From: Nocardia anaemiae NBRC 100462
GTDB lineage: Bacteria > Actinomycetota > Actinomycetes > Mycobacteriales > Mycobacteriaceae
Direction: 5' to 3'
Length of the DNA stretch: 64,000 nucleotides
Assembly: GCF_001612725.1 (NCBI RefSeq)
Contig: NZ_BDAZ01000017.1
Span: 186,001 to 250,000, forward strand
Positions 20,578 through 29,854 of the stretch are shown here, one piece after another. The notes under the pieces were generated by a model. That model searched no databases and was not told the origin of the DNA. It saw nothing but the letters and a program-made list of their open reading frames with translations. Each line of letters opens with the position of its first letter. Within the stretch, counting starts at the first letter, position 1. The translations under genes and the position numbers were made by a program.

Positions 20578-21973
20578 TTGTGCTCCCGAGCTGAACGTTC
20601 TCCAGCACGCCCAGGGCGTCCGGCACCAGCACGGCCAGCGAGTAGTAGCAGGTGATCAGGTAGTTGACGACCGCCGTGTAGTCGATGCTCATGAACCGCA
20701 CGCTCAGGCCGGGCTCGTACTCGTCGACCAGGCCGGTCTTGCGCAGACCGATGACGCCCTGGTCTGCTTCGCCGGTTCGCATCACCATGATCGAGGTAGT
20801 GCGCCGATCGCTGATCGGGATTTTCCAGCAGGGATAGATGGGTACTCCGCGCCACGCGGACAGCCGACCGCCGGGGACGTGGATGGTTTCGGGGGAAATT
20901 CCCTCCCGGGTGCACTCGTCGCGGAACGCGGCGATAGCCTCTGGGTGCGCCACGATGAATCCGGGGTTTTTCCACACGGTGTTGAGCAACTGATCCATGT
21001 CGTGCGGCGTGGGCGGGCCGCTTCGGGTGTAGATCCGCTGGCTGAAGTCCGCGTTGTGCAGCAGGCCGAATTCCTTGTTGTTGACCAGTTCGTATTCTTG
21101 ACGCTCACGCACCGCTTCGATGGTAAGTCGCAGTTGCTGCTCGAGCTGGTCGATCGGTTCGTTGTAGAGGTCGGATACGCGGGTATGCACCCGAAGAATG
21201 GTCTGAGCGATGTTCAGTTCGTATTCGCGGGGTTGGAGTTCATAGTCGACGAAAGTGCCGGCGATGGGCACCTCTCCACGATGACCGGACATGACCGCCA
21301 CGTCGGCCTCACCGTGGGGGTTCTGTGATTTGCCGGTAGTTGCTCGATAACGGTCCAGCTGGCCGCGCAACGTTTCGGACTGCTCGAGCAGTTCAGCGAA
21401 GGCCGACTTCGGCAGCGCCATGACGGTACAGGCCGTAGCGGCCTTGACCGAGTAATTCCAGGTGTCGTCGGGGCCGACCAGTGCCTCGGCACCGAAATAG
21501 TCGCCGTCGGCGATGATTTCCAGGATCGACTCCTCCCCGAACTCGCCCGAACTGAGTTTGGTGAGCCGTCCGTGTACGAGCAGATAGAGTTGGTCGGCTC
21601 GGGCCTCGGCCGTTACCAACACCTCTCCCGGTTCGTATTCGTGTTGCGTGAATCTGTCGGCCAAAGCCTGCAATACGTCGGTGTCGTCGTAGTTCCGCAG
21701 CCACGGGAGTTCGGTCAGCTCGGCCGGAATGACCTGAACCTCGTTGCCGGTGGCGAGGAAGTTCAGCCGCCCGTCGCCCAGCGTGTAGTTCAGCCGCCGG
21801 TTGACCCGGTACGCACCACCCCTGGCCTCCACCCAGGGCAACAGATCGAGCAGCCAGCGCGGGGTGATCCCCTGCATCTGCGGTACGGACTTGGTTGTCG
21901 ACGACAGCTTGCGCGCGGCCGCTGTGCTCAGACTGAGCTGCCCGGCGCCATTGTCCCCGTTGAACTCTGGCAC
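20561..21973 (-). CDS. Family 2B encapsulin nanocompartment shell protein
   Basis: A 470-residue shell protein with the HK97 capsid fold, recognised by the family 2 N-terminus ([20 protein letters not shown]) and the C-terminal half ([20 protein letters not shown], then [20 protein letters not shown] and [13 protein letters not shown]). A CRP-type cyclic-nucleotide-binding domain (about residues 100-225, with the cassette [14 protein letters not shown]) is inserted, which defines subfamily 2B. Such shells self-assemble and are known to enclose terpene cyclases or polyprenyl transferases. The cassette lacks an obvious Arg where CRP contacts the cyclic phosphate. The GTG start at 21973 has only a weak GGTGG. 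It is the first gene of the three-gene operon. Confidence 0.93.
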   Translation of the reverse strand: MPEFNGDNGAGQLSLSTAAARKLSSTTKSVPQMQGITPRWLLDLLPWVEARGGAYRVNRRLNYTLGDGRLNFLATGNEVQVIPAELTELPWLRNYDDTDVLQALADRFTQHEYEPGEVLVTAEARADQLYLLVHGRLTKLSSGEFGEESILEIIADGDYFGAEALVGPDDTWNYSVKAATACTVMALPKSAFAELLEQSETLRGQLDRYRATTGKSQNPHGEADVAVMSGHRGEVPIAGTFVDYELQPREYELNIAQTILRVHTRVSDLYNEPIDQLEQQLRLTIEAVRERQEYELVNNKEFGLLHNADFSQRIYTRSGPPTPHDMDQLLNTVWKNPGFIVAHPEAIAAFRDECTREGISPETIHVPGGRLSAWRGVPIYPCWKIPISDRRTTSIMVMRTGEADQGVIGLRKTGLVDEYEPGLSVRFMSIDYTAVVNYLITCYYSLAVLVPDALGVLENVQLGSTNGRRS

Positions 21974-21999
21974 GAATCAACCACCATTCACAATAGACG

Positions 22000-22027
22000 G
22001 ATATAGACAGGGCAGACGGTGTCACAA
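22000..22027 (-). promoter_or_regulatory. Candidate promoter of the encapsulin-terpene operon
   Basis: On the minus strand TTGTGA (22027-22022), a 16-bp spacer and TATATC (22005-22000) lie about 27 bp before the GTG start. The spacing fits a vegetative promoter; the hexamers are moderate matches. Confidence 0.35.
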
Positions 22028-22162
22028 TGACGTGATCTCAGCAAGATCGCCGGTGTGTTGCAGGCGATTCGAGCCGATCCCATTCGGTGTCGGTGAACCG
22101 CCCTGGGTTTGGTAGCAATGCCGTTAACTTTGGAGGTTTGCTCAGGTCAACGCCGTTGACTG

Positions 22163-22814
22163 GTGCTGATTCGGTCGGCATGTGAGATCGGCTGTGCAGC
22201 AGTTGGTTTCGGACTATGGTGCCGGTTCGCGGCGGAGTTGGAGGCGGCCGGTCGGCTGACTGATCGGATCGGTCTGGGTGTGCTGACGAGGGTTGTGGGT
22301 CCGGATCTGGTCGATGAGGTGCTGGTGGCGACCGGGCGGACCGAGAGGCGGCGGCGACTGTTGCCTAGCGATCTGGTCAGCCGGTCGTTCACGCGATCGC
22401 GGCCAAATCAGTTGTGGGTCACCGACATTACCGAGCATCACACCCCGGGAAGGCAAGGTGTACTGCGCGGTCGTGCTCGACATGTTCTCCCGCCGGGTCG
22501 TCGGCTGGTCGATCGACTCGACCCAGACCGCCGCGCTGGTGACCAACGCGCTGGGAATGGCCATCGCCAACCGTTCACCGCGGGCCGGGACGATCATTCA
22601 TTCTGACCACGGGGTGCAATTCACGCCCTGGGCCTTCACCGACAGGGCCCGCCAGTCGGGGCTGGTCCCGTCGATGGGCTCGATCGGCGACTGCTACGAC
22701 AACGCAGTCATCGAATCCTTTTGGGGCAGAATGCAAACCGAGCTACCGCCCCTATCGCCCTTGGCCAGGAATCTGGTTCTTCGTTCCAATGCGCCTCGAA
22801 CTTCGGGTTGGTGA
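22163..22814 (+). pseudogene. Mosaic transposase remnant: IS4-type N-terminus joined to IS3-type orfB
   Basis: From about 22222 to 22370 the frame encodes RLTDRIGLGVLTRVVGPDLV and DEVLVATGRTERRRRLLPS, the N-terminus of IS4-type transposases. It then passes into an IS3-family integrase core: NQLWVTDITEHH (first Asp), a frameshift near 22445, VVLDMFSRRVVGWSID, HSDHGVQFTPW (second Asp) and DNAVIESFWGRMQ (Glu). The sequence breaks off at about 22745, before the C-terminal IS3 segment. Neither part is functional. It marks repeated insertions beside the encapsulin operon. Confidence 0.8.
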
Positions 22815-23199
22815 ACAGCTCCGAAGCGACCCGAGGCGGCCCGCCCCGTTCAGGCGCCGCATTCAGCAACCATCGACCGTGCCCCGGGCCCTGGTGATCA
22901 GAACAGCGAGATTAGGCGGCCGGGGACGAGCTGAGCGTTTGATGTGACCGCCGAGCGACCACCCAACGTAACCGACGACGCTCCGGCCGGCATCATCGAC
23001 TGCTGTGTTGCGCACCCGCGAATAGCGGTGTTCGGGTCGGAACCACGAGTACGACCTCCGGCGCGGATCTGCTCGTCAGCGGACCGGACGAGATCCGAAA
23101 GTTCGGACTGGACCGGGCCGACCCGCACGCCACCACCCTGACACCGACGCTGTTGAGCACAATTCCCGCACCGACGCGGCCCGCATCGCTGGGCGGGCG
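22815..23199. other. Non-coding or decayed region between transposase remnant and the ABM gene
   Basis: No complete gene is visible. A plus-strand frame ending at 23203 reads TSGADLLVSGPDEIRKFGLD and looks like a real C-terminus, but it has no start or recognisable motif upstream. I take it to be debris of an interrupted gene. Confidence 0.4.
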
Positions 23200-24165
23200 T
23201 TAGGGCAACGACCAGAGCTCGGTCGTCACCACGTAGAAGATGACAACCCACGTCAGCATGACGGCGATGACAATGGCAATGCCCCGCAGGTTCGTCTTCG
23301 ACGCCGGTACATCCGCGGGCGGGCGCAGCCACCGCCGCAGCAACCGGTTCACGTAGTACGGCATCGTGACGTAGCTCATCGCGAAACTGGACAGCAGGTT
23401 GCCGATCAACAATCCCAGCCACAGCGGCATCCGCAACGGCGAAAGGGCGAGGGTGAGCAGCACGACGGTCGGGTAGAGGCCAACCCATACCGCGATCGCG
23501 GTCTTGGTATCCGACGGCGTCTCGTTGCCGTTCTCGTCGAAGGCGAACCAACTGCCGAACGAGTTGTCGATGGTGCGCAACTCGAAGTCGCTGAACTTCT
23601 CGCCCTCGGCGAGGAGCTCCTGACGCCGCTTGGAGGTGAGCCAGGTGGCCAGATTCGCGGCGGTGTCGAAACGATAGAGCGCGGTCCACTCGTCCTGCAC
23701 ACCCTCGATGGGGCGGAAGAGCTCGGTGCCGCGGAAGCCTTCGAATTTCGCCTCCTCCCGGCTCAGATCCGCTTGCCACGCAAGGAAATCCGCGACACTA
23801 TCGGGAGCCACCCGATGGGTGACGACGACCGTCACGAGCGGATCCACGGGTCGCGTGCCGCCGCTGATGACCTGCTGGGTGGCGGGGCCGTCGAAGTACT
23901 GCTGCCCGCTGTCCAGGAATTCCTGACGGGTAGCGCTGTTTATCCAGTCCTGTAGATGACCGACCGAGTCGAATCGGTAGACCACGATCCATTCGGGCTG
24001 CACCTCGGTGGGGGCGGCGATCTCGGCGCCGACGAATCCCGGATAGCCCGACGCCGCGGCGTTCAGTTCCTGCTGCCAGGACTTGAAGGCTTTCTCGAAA
24101 CCCGGGCGCACCTTTTGGCCGATGATGACCGTCGCCGAGCTATCGGTGAGTTTCCCGGCTTCCAT
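23200..24165 (-). CDS. Membrane protein with two antibiotic-biosynthesis-monooxygenase (ABM) domains
   Basis: A 321-residue protein with a duplicated ABM ferredoxin-like fold: repeat 1 about residues 12-105 (TVIIGQKVRPGFEKAFKSWQ ... WIVVYRFDSVGHLQDWINS) and repeat 2 about 108-205 (TVVVTHRVAPDSVADFLAWQ ... WTALYRFDTAANLATWLTS). The C-terminal 110 residues hold about three hydrophobic segments (TAIAVWVGLYPTVVLLTLAL; LWLGLLIGNLLSSFAMSYV; GIAIVIAVMLTWVVIFYVV). ABM domains oxidise small aromatics without cofactor or act only as binding folds. The ATG has GAGGAGA upstream and lies 10 bp after the xanthine-dehydrogenase-type gene, so it belongs to that operon. Confidence 0.85.
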   Translation of the reverse strand: MEAGKLTDSSATVIIGQKVRPGFEKAFKSWQQELNAAASGYPGFVGAEIAAPTEVQPEWIVVYRFDSVGHLQDWINSATRQEFLDSGQQYFDGPATQQVISGGTRPVDPLVTVVVTHRVAPDSVADFLAWQADLSREEAKFEGFRGTELFRPIEGVQDEWTALYRFDTAANLATWLTSKRRQELLAEGEKFSDFELRTIDNSFGSWFAFDENGNETPSDTKTAIAVWVGLYPTVVLLTLALSPLRMPLWLGLLIGNLLSSFAMSYVTMPYYVNRLLRRWLRPPADVPASKTNLRGIAIVIAVMLTWVVIFYVVTTELWSLP

Positions 24166-24175
24166 CGCAATCTCC

Positions 24176-26890
24176 TCACGGGTTTCGAGCCGGAACCGGT
24201 GTGAGTCGCCGATAGATGCGCTCTGGTGTGAGCGGCAGCGCGCGGAATCTGATGCCCGTCGCGTCCTCGAGCGCATTGGCCAGCGCGGGCGCGACCGGGT
24301 TGATGCAGCACTCCGCAATGCCTTTCGAGTGCATCGCACCGACGGAATCCGCGGAGTCCACCGTCAGTACTTCGGTGCGGGGAATATCGGCGTAGGTCGG
24401 GATGCGGTAGTTGCGCAGGTTCGGGTTGACCATCGCGCCGTTCGAGTCCACGTGGAAGTTCTCGGTCAGCACGAAGCCGATGCCCTGTGCGACGCCGCCC
24501 TCGATCTGGCCACGCACCTGCGCCGGGTTGATGAGGACTCCGGCGTCGGTGGCGTGCACGCTGTAGAGGATGCGGATCTCGCCAGTCATCCGGTGCACCG
24601 CGATCCGAAAGCCGTGGGTGTTGAAGATGACACTGCGCGGCGAACCGAAAGCCTTACGCGCCTCGGTCAATCGGATGCCGCGGCGGTGCGCCACCTCGAT
24701 CAGTTCCGACAGCGATACGTGGCTGTCAGCACAGACCACACCGTTGTCGTCCATCGCGCACGAAGCGATATCGACCCGCGCATATTCGGCCGCCAAGAAC
24801 AGAATGCGATCGCGCAGCGCCTCTGCTGCTCGCAGCACCGCGTTCCCGGCGACGAAGAGACCCGCGCTGGCGAACGCGCCGGTGTCGAAACCCGTTCGGT
24901 CGGTGTCGGATTGGATAAGTCGCACCCGTGACGGTGTCGTGCCGAGCCGGTCGGCGGCGATCTGCACGTGGGCGGTCGAGGTGCCCTCGCCGAATTCGAC
25001 GGTGCCGACGGCGAGTTCGTAGATGCCGTCGTCACCGAGGGTCAGCCAGGCCTCGGAGAAGTGATCGGTCGGTGGCGCGGTTTCGTGCAGCGAGCTGGCG
25101 GTGCCGGTGCCGACGAGCCACTCGTCGCCAGCTGGTGGCTCGGTGGTGTTGCGCCGTAGCGCGTCATCGACGAGATCGATGCATTGGACCAGGCCGTCCT
25201 CGCCGAATGTGACGTCGTCCGGGCCGTCGTCGAATGCGACTAGAGCATCACCGGGACGCACGATATTGCGTCGCCGCAGCTCGAGCGGATCCATATCGAG
25301 CGCGACCGCCAGCTCGTGCATGGCCGACTCCATCGCGAATGCGGGCTGGGTCATGCCGTAGCCGCGCAGCGCGCCGCTTGGCACGCTGTTCGTATAGACC
25401 GAATACGCGTCGAACTTCTTGTTGGGACAGCGGTAGGTCGCGACGGCCGTCCCACCGGCGAACAGCGTCTCGCCACCATGGTTGCCGTAGGCGCCGGTAT
25501 TCGACACATTGCGGACCTGGATCGCGGTGAGCGTGCCGTCGGCCCGTGCGCCGAGCTTCACCGTCAGCGTCATCGGATGCCGCGGTGAGGCCGTCGTGAA
25601 CTCCTCCGCACGCGTGAACTCCAAACAGACCGGCCGCCCGGTGTCCAATGTGGCCAGAGCGACCAAATCCTCGGTGATGACCTCCTGCTTACCGCCGAAC
25701 GCGCCGCCGACCCGCTTGCAGAACACGCGCACCTGATCGGGACGCAGATCGAAGAGATAGCCGAGCTTGTTCTTGGCGATCGAGGGCGACTGCGAACTGG
25801 TGCGCACGTGCAGGCGACCGTCCTCGAGCCACGCGATCGATCCGTGCGTCTCGAGATGCGCATGCTGGACCCGCGGCGAGAAATACGTGCCCTCGTGGAT
25901 CACATCGGCCTCGGCGAAGCCCGCCTCGACATCACCGACCTGACCGTGGATCTCGAGCAGGATGTTGTGTTCGGGATCGCGCACGAACGGGTCGTGTGAA
26001 CCGTGCAACTGGGGAGCGCCGTCGGCCATCGCCGCTTCCGGATCGAAGACCGCGGGCAACACCTCGTACTCGACGACCGCCTTCCGGCAGCCCTCCTCCG
26101 CGGCACCGACAGTGTCGGCCAGCACCGCGACCACGCGTTGACCGACGAAGCGCACCACGTCGTCGAGGATGTAGGTATCGCTCGGATCGACGAGGTGATC
26201 GGTATGGATCGCGGTCGTGAAGCGCTTGCGCGGCACGTCTTCCCAGGTGTAGACGCGATGCACACCGGGAACCGCGAGCGCCGCGGACTTATCGATCGAC
26301 ACGATGCGGGCATGGGCGTGCGGTGAGTGCAGCACCTTCAGGTGCAACATGCCGTCGATCGCGGTGTCCATGGTGAATTCGGCGCGACCGGTCACCACCT
26401 CGGCGCCCGACGGAGTACCGACGCTCGTGCCGACGACTCGGCCCGGATGGGCCTCCTCGATCCCGGCGACACCGTGCACCGCGTCTTCGATCGCCCGGTA
26501 GCCGGTGCAGCGGCAGAGGTTGCCCTTCAGCGCGCGCGAGAGGTCTCGCCGCTGGGCGTCGGTGAGCGCCACCGCGGTCATGATCATGCCCGCGGTGCAG
26601 AAGCCACATTGGAAGCCGGGAGCGTCACGGAACTGCCGCTGCATCGGGTGCATATCCTCGGGCGAACCGAGGCCCTCGATGGTGGTGACCGCATGCCCCT
26701 CGGCACGGAATGCGGGCGTGATGCAGCTGTGCACGGGATCGCCGTCCAGCCATACTGTGCAGGCGCCGCAATCGCCCGCGTCACAACCCTTCTTGACTCC
26801 GTGACAGCCAAGCGAGCGCAGGAAGGTGCGCAGGCATTGTCCAGGATTCGGCTCGGCGTCGAAGCTCTTTCCGTTCACGGTGTAGGTCAC
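24176..26890 (-). CDS. Xanthine dehydrogenase family enzyme: [2Fe-2S] domain fused to molybdopterin subunit
   Basis: A 904-residue molybdenum hydroxylase. Residues 1 to about 155 form the two-cluster [2Fe-2S] domain (KKGCDAGDCGACTVWLDGD, then CGFCTAGM and CRCTGY). The rest is the large molybdopterin subunit: GGAFGGKQE, GALRGYGMTQP and the late catalytic Glu in GIAECC. In many bacteria these are separate small and large subunits; here they are one chain. The GTG start at 26890 overlaps the FAD-subunit stop by 4 bp. The substrate (purine, aldehyde or heterocycle) cannot be inferred. Confidence 0.93.
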   Translation of the reverse strand: MTYTVNGKSFDAEPNPGQCLRTFLRSLGCHGVKKGCDAGDCGACTVWLDGDPVHSCITPAFRAEGHAVTTIEGLGSPEDMHPMQRQFRDAPGFQCGFCTAGMIMTAVALTDAQRRDLSRALKGNLCRCTGYRAIEDAVHGVAGIEEAHPGRVVGTSVGTPSGAEVVTGRAEFTMDTAIDGMLHLKVLHSPHAHARIVSIDKSAALAVPGVHRVYTWEDVPRKRFTTAIHTDHLVDPSDTYILDDVVRFVGQRVVAVLADTVGAAEEGCRKAVVEYEVLPAVFDPEAAMADGAPQLHGSHDPFVRDPEHNILLEIHGQVGDVEAGFAEADVIHEGTYFSPRVQHAHLETHGSIAWLEDGRLHVRTSSQSPSIAKNKLGYLFDLRPDQVRVFCKRVGGAFGGKQEVITEDLVALATLDTGRPVCLEFTRAEEFTTASPRHPMTLTVKLGARADGTLTAIQVRNVSNTGAYGNHGGETLFAGGTAVATYRCPNKKFDAYSVYTNSVPSGALRGYGMTQPAFAMESAMHELAVALDMDPLELRRRNIVRPGDALVAFDDGPDDVTFGEDGLVQCIDLVDDALRRNTTEPPAGDEWLVGTGTASSLHETAPPTDHFSEAWLTLGDDGIYELAVGTVEFGEGTSTAHVQIAADRLGTTPSRVRLIQSDTDRTGFDTGAFASAGLFVAGNAVLRAAEALRDRILFLAAEYARVDIASCAMDDNGVVCADSHVSLSELIEVAHRRGIRLTEARKAFGSPRSVIFNTHGFRIAVHRMTGEIRILYSVHATDAGVLINPAQVRGQIEGGVAQGIGFVLTENFHVDSNGAMVNPNLRNYRIPTYADIPRTEVLTVDSADSVGAMHSKGIAECCINPVAPALANALEDATGIRFRALPLTPERIYRRLTPVPARNP

Positions 26891-27714
26891 GGCCGACCGC
26901 CTTCGGTGAGCTCGACGCGGATCTCCTCGGCGAAGTACCCGGCCAGGTGTCGACGATGGTCGGGCGTGCCGTTCGGATCGCTGAACCACAGGTCTTCGGG
27001 GATGGCGTCGATGCGCTCACGCAGCGTGTCGGCATCGGGCATGCTGTCGAATGCCAAGCGGACCGGGCGGGTGGTGCCCGCGGTGATGGTCAGCAGCAGG
27101 TCCGCGGTTCCCGGCGACTGGGTAGCGATCAGGAACACTGTCGAGCGGCCCAGGCGCGTCAGGGTGAAGCGCCGGTGCGTGCACCGTTTGCGAAGTGCGG
27201 CGACCGGGATATCGATGCGGCGCAGGATCTCGCCGGGGCCCAGGATATTGCGGTGATCGCCGATGACGAAGTCGGCTGCGTCGATGGTGCGTTCGGATCC
27301 GTCGGCGGCCCACACGGTGTAGGCGGCTTCCAGCGCGACCGTCAGCGTGATCATCGGCCCCGCGGGCAGCGACATGCAGATATTGCCGCCGACCGTCGCC
27401 GCATTCCAGACCTTGAACGAGGACAGGAACGCCTCACAGCACGTGCCGAACAGTGTCGCTGCGGGCCAATCACCAGGCGGCGCAAAGGCATTCAGCTCGC
27501 GGATGGTGCACGTCGCGCCGATCTCCAGTCCGGCGGCGCTCGGCATCAGACTGTCCCAGCCGAGTGCGGTGATATCGATAAGACGGCGCAGCTGCGGCTG
27601 TTCGGTCGAGAACAACCACGTTCCCCCGGCCAGCCACGCGTCGCCGTCGCGCCAGAGCACGCCCGGTCGCTCGGAAGGACGCCGAACGATATCGGTGATC
27701 GTATTGAGATCCAT
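26887..27714 (-). CDS. FAD-binding subunit of molybdopterin (xanthine-type) dehydrogenase
   Basis: A 275-residue FAD subunit passing electrons from the Fe-S clusters to NAD or another acceptor. FAD_binding_5 features are present: AWLAGGTWL near residue 28 and the second nucleotide segment ATVGGNICMSLPAGPM, then a CO-dehydrogenase flavoprotein C-terminal domain with GPGEILRRIDIPV. The ATG at 27714 has AGAGGGAG upstream. It is the first gene of the three-gene operon FAD subunit, Mo/Fe-S subunit, ABM membrane protein. Confidence 0.92.
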   Translation of the reverse strand: MDLNTITDIVRRPSERPGVLWRDGDAWLAGGTWLFSTEQPQLRRLIDITALGWDSLMPSAAGLEIGATCTIRELNAFAPPGDWPAATLFGTCCEAFLSSFKVWNAATVGGNICMSLPAGPMITLTVALEAAYTVWAADGSERTIDAADFVIGDHRNILGPGEILRRIDIPVAALRKRCTHRRFTLTRLGRSTVFLIATQSPGTADLLLTITAGTTRPVRLAFDSMPDADTLRERIDAIPEDLWFSDPNGTPDHRRHLAGYFAEEIRVELTEGGRP

Positions 27715-28011
27715 AGCGCCGCTCCCTCTGGGAAGGTGCCGCCGATCGCCGCCGAGTTCGCTCACGCGATGAATCCGCCTTTGTTTGCGGCATCGCCGAT
27801 CACGTACTCGCCTTGGAGTCAACGTACCCGACCCGACTACGCCCCGGCCAGCAATCCCACAGCGACCGTGCGCGACGCCGGACCGACTCGTGCGCGAGCT
27901 GTCGCCCCTTGCTTCCCGCTCGCGGCCAGCTGCAGGTTTCCCATGCGCCACCGGAGTGTTCGAGGTGGCGGCGACCATTCATCGCGCTCATCCCGCCGCG
28001 TTATCCGCAAC
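27715..28011. other. Intergenic region between MFS gene and molybdenum hydroxylase operon
   Basis: About 300 bp that must hold the promoter of the molybdenum hydroxylase operon (minus strand) and the end of the MFS transcript. No gene, strong hairpin or clear promoter boxes were recognised. Confidence 0.4.
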
Positions 28012-29298
28012 TCAGCTGCGATGCTCGACCCGGCTTCCCTCGCCCAACATTCCCCCGACCCGCACGTCGGCATCGGCGGACAGCGCGGTTTGGATGCCAC
28101 CGGATACCCGCCGAACAGCGGGAACAGCAACAGTCGCGAGACTGGCGGCGACCGCGACAAGGGTGAGCAGGACCATTCCCCCGTGTAGCCCTGTGTAGAC
28201 CACTAGTTGGCCGGTGGCGAGATAGGCGACGGGGGTGAGCAGCGTCGAGCCGAAATCATCGATGGATCTGACGCGGGAAAGCACCGCGAGCGATATTCGC
28301 TCCGGTAAAAGCGTGCGCCAGTACACCATTGCCATCGATACTGCGACTCCCGACAACGCGCTGTACGCGCCGATGATCGGCAAACCGAGCCCGCTGACCA
28401 GCAGTGCTGGACGCAGCGCCGCAACGGCCAGCAGCGCCGCGCAGACCGCGGCCGGGCGGGCTACGGATACGCGCAGTGCGACCGCGCTTCCGAGTACGGC
28501 ACCCCCGGCGAACGTCGCCATGATCGTCGCCCAGCCGTCCGGACCGCCGAATTCCAGCTGCGCGACCTGCGGCCCGAGCACGAGTACGGCGGGCACGGCC
28601 ACCGCGCTGAATATGGTGAAATTCGCGATCGAGGCCCACAGCCAGGTTCGGGACGCCACTTCGTGCCAGCCGGTTCGCAGGGCGATCAGCGGAGGTTCGG
28701 GTGTCCTCCGCTCGGTCGCGGCAGGTCGGTGCACCCCGAACAGCACAATCGCGCTGATCAGGAAGGTGACGGCATCGACGGCCACGGCCGCACCGAGTCC
28801 GGCCGCCGCGATGAGCACCGCACCCAGTGCTGGACCAGCAATACGAAGCAGGCTGCTGGACATGGCGACCAACGCATTCGCGGCGCGCAATGACTCGACG
28901 GGAACCAGTTGCGCGACGATGCCACCCAATGCCGGTGTGAACAGTGCCTGCGCAGCGCCATAGATCGCCTGCAACGCCATGATCTGCCACAGCTGAGCCG
29001 CTCCGAATACGAGCAATACGGCCAGTACGGCCTGACTGGCCGCGCGGGTAAGGTCCGCCGCGATCATCAGCTCCCGACGCGGAAACCGGTCCGCGAGCAC
29101 CCCGCCGAGCAGGAGCAGTCCGGTCAGCGGCAGAAAGCGGGCGGCGAGGACGCCACCGAGCGCCGCGGGTGATCCGCCGATCTGCAACACCACGAAAGTG
29201 ATCGCGAGCACGGCAGGGGCATCGCCCGCCATCGATACCGTCTGACCGACGAAGAGCAATCGGAAATCGCGCTGCCGCAATATATTACGCGCGCTCAT
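28012..29298 (-). CDS. MFS transporter, probable exporter of the peptide-like cluster
   Basis: A 428-residue major facilitator protein of the EntS/MdfA-like group with about 12 hydrophobic segments. The N-terminus MSARNILRQRDFRLLFVGQT and the loop GGVLADRFPRRELM (motif A between helices 2 and 3) are typical of drug and siderophore exporters. The ATG at 29298 overlaps the flavoprotein stop by 14 bp, so it is translationally coupled and likely exports the product made by the genes before it. Confidence 0.9.
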   Translation of the reverse strand: MSARNILRQRDFRLLFVGQTVSMAGDAPAVLAITFVVLQIGGSPAALGGVLAARFLPLTGLLLLGGVLADRFPRRELMIAADLTRAASQAVLAVLLVFGAAQLWQIMALQAIYGAAQALFTPALGGIVAQLVPVESLRAANALVAMSSSLLRIAGPALGAVLIAAAGLGAAVAVDAVTFLISAIVLFGVHRPAATERRTPEPPLIALRTGWHEVASRTWLWASIANFTIFSAVAVPAVLVLGPQVAQLEFGGPDGWATIMATFAGGAVLGSAVALRVSVARPAAVCAALLAVAALRPALLVSGLGLPIIGAYSALSGVAVSMAMVYWRTLLPERISLAVLSRVRSIDDFGSTLLTPVAYLATGQLVVYTGLHGGMVLLTLVAVAASLATVAVPAVRRVSGGIQTALSADADVRVGGMLGEGSRVEHRS

Positions 29299-29830
29299 CG
29301 AACCACTCGCGGACGATGACGGCCGCTTTGTCCGGCGGAACCATCGACACGCCGTCGCCGCGCGCTCCGCGCCACATCTCGTACACGACACGGGATTCCG
29401 GGTCCACCACCGTCTCACCCGCCGCCCGCAGGCTCGCCACATGCCGCTGGATCACCGGCTTGTCCCACATGACCTTGTTCATATGCGGGAACCACAGGCA
29501 GGGTTGCGGCGCGGCGAGCAGTGTGGTCGTCGCGGGCGTCGACGCGAGTCCGAGCGCCGCCGTGGCGACCAGGTGCGCGGTGGCCGGAAGCACCACGATG
29601 CCGTTCGAGGTCAGCGCGAGTTCGACCGGATTGAGGGTCGGACTGTCGGAGGTGATGACTTCGTCGGCCAACCAGCCGACCACCTCCCGTGGCACGAATC
29701 GCTCAGCGCTGCGGGTGAGCAGCACGACGATCTCGCCGGGCTGGGTCTTGCGAAGTTCGGTCAGATAGAGCGGCAGGACCAGGGCTGCGCTGGAGCCTGC
29801 GGCGATCACCACGAGCGCGCCATGGCGCAT
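29285..29830 (-). CDS. Flavoprotein of the peptidyl-cysteine decarboxylase (HFCD/EpiD-like) family
   Basis: A 181-residue flavin-binding protein of the homo-oligomeric cysteine decarboxylase fold. Visible family marks: the N-terminal strand and loop VVIAAGSSAALVLP, the PASANT-like PATAHLVATAALGLA (His replaces the Asn), and the substrate-clamp motif FPHMNKVMW matching PxMNxxMW. Family members (EpiD, MrsD, TvaF, PPC decarboxylase) decarboxylate a C-terminal or pantothenoyl cysteine to an enethiol. PPC decarboxylase is usually part of a Dfp fusion, so this stand-alone copy beside a tiny ORF ending in Cys points to peptide modification. The ATG has TAGGAGA upstream. Confidence 0.85.
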   Translation of the reverse strand: MRHGALVVIAAGSSAALVLPLYLTELRKTQPGEIVVLLTRSAERFVPREVVGWLADEVITSDSPTLNPVELALTSNGIVVLPATAHLVATAALGLASTPATTTLLAAPQPCLWFPHMNKVMWDKPVIQRHVASLRAAGETVVDPESRVVYEMWRGARGDGVSMVPPDKAAVIVREWFDERA

Positions 29831-29854
29831 GACTGATCTCCTATGGATGGAAGC

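Noticed and set aside
22760..22870. Minus-strand frame with a protein-like stretch (ELFTNPKFEAHWNEEPDSWP)
   Set aside because: Too short, without start or known motif; perhaps a remnant of a gene cut by the transposase insertion. Not enough to call a gene.
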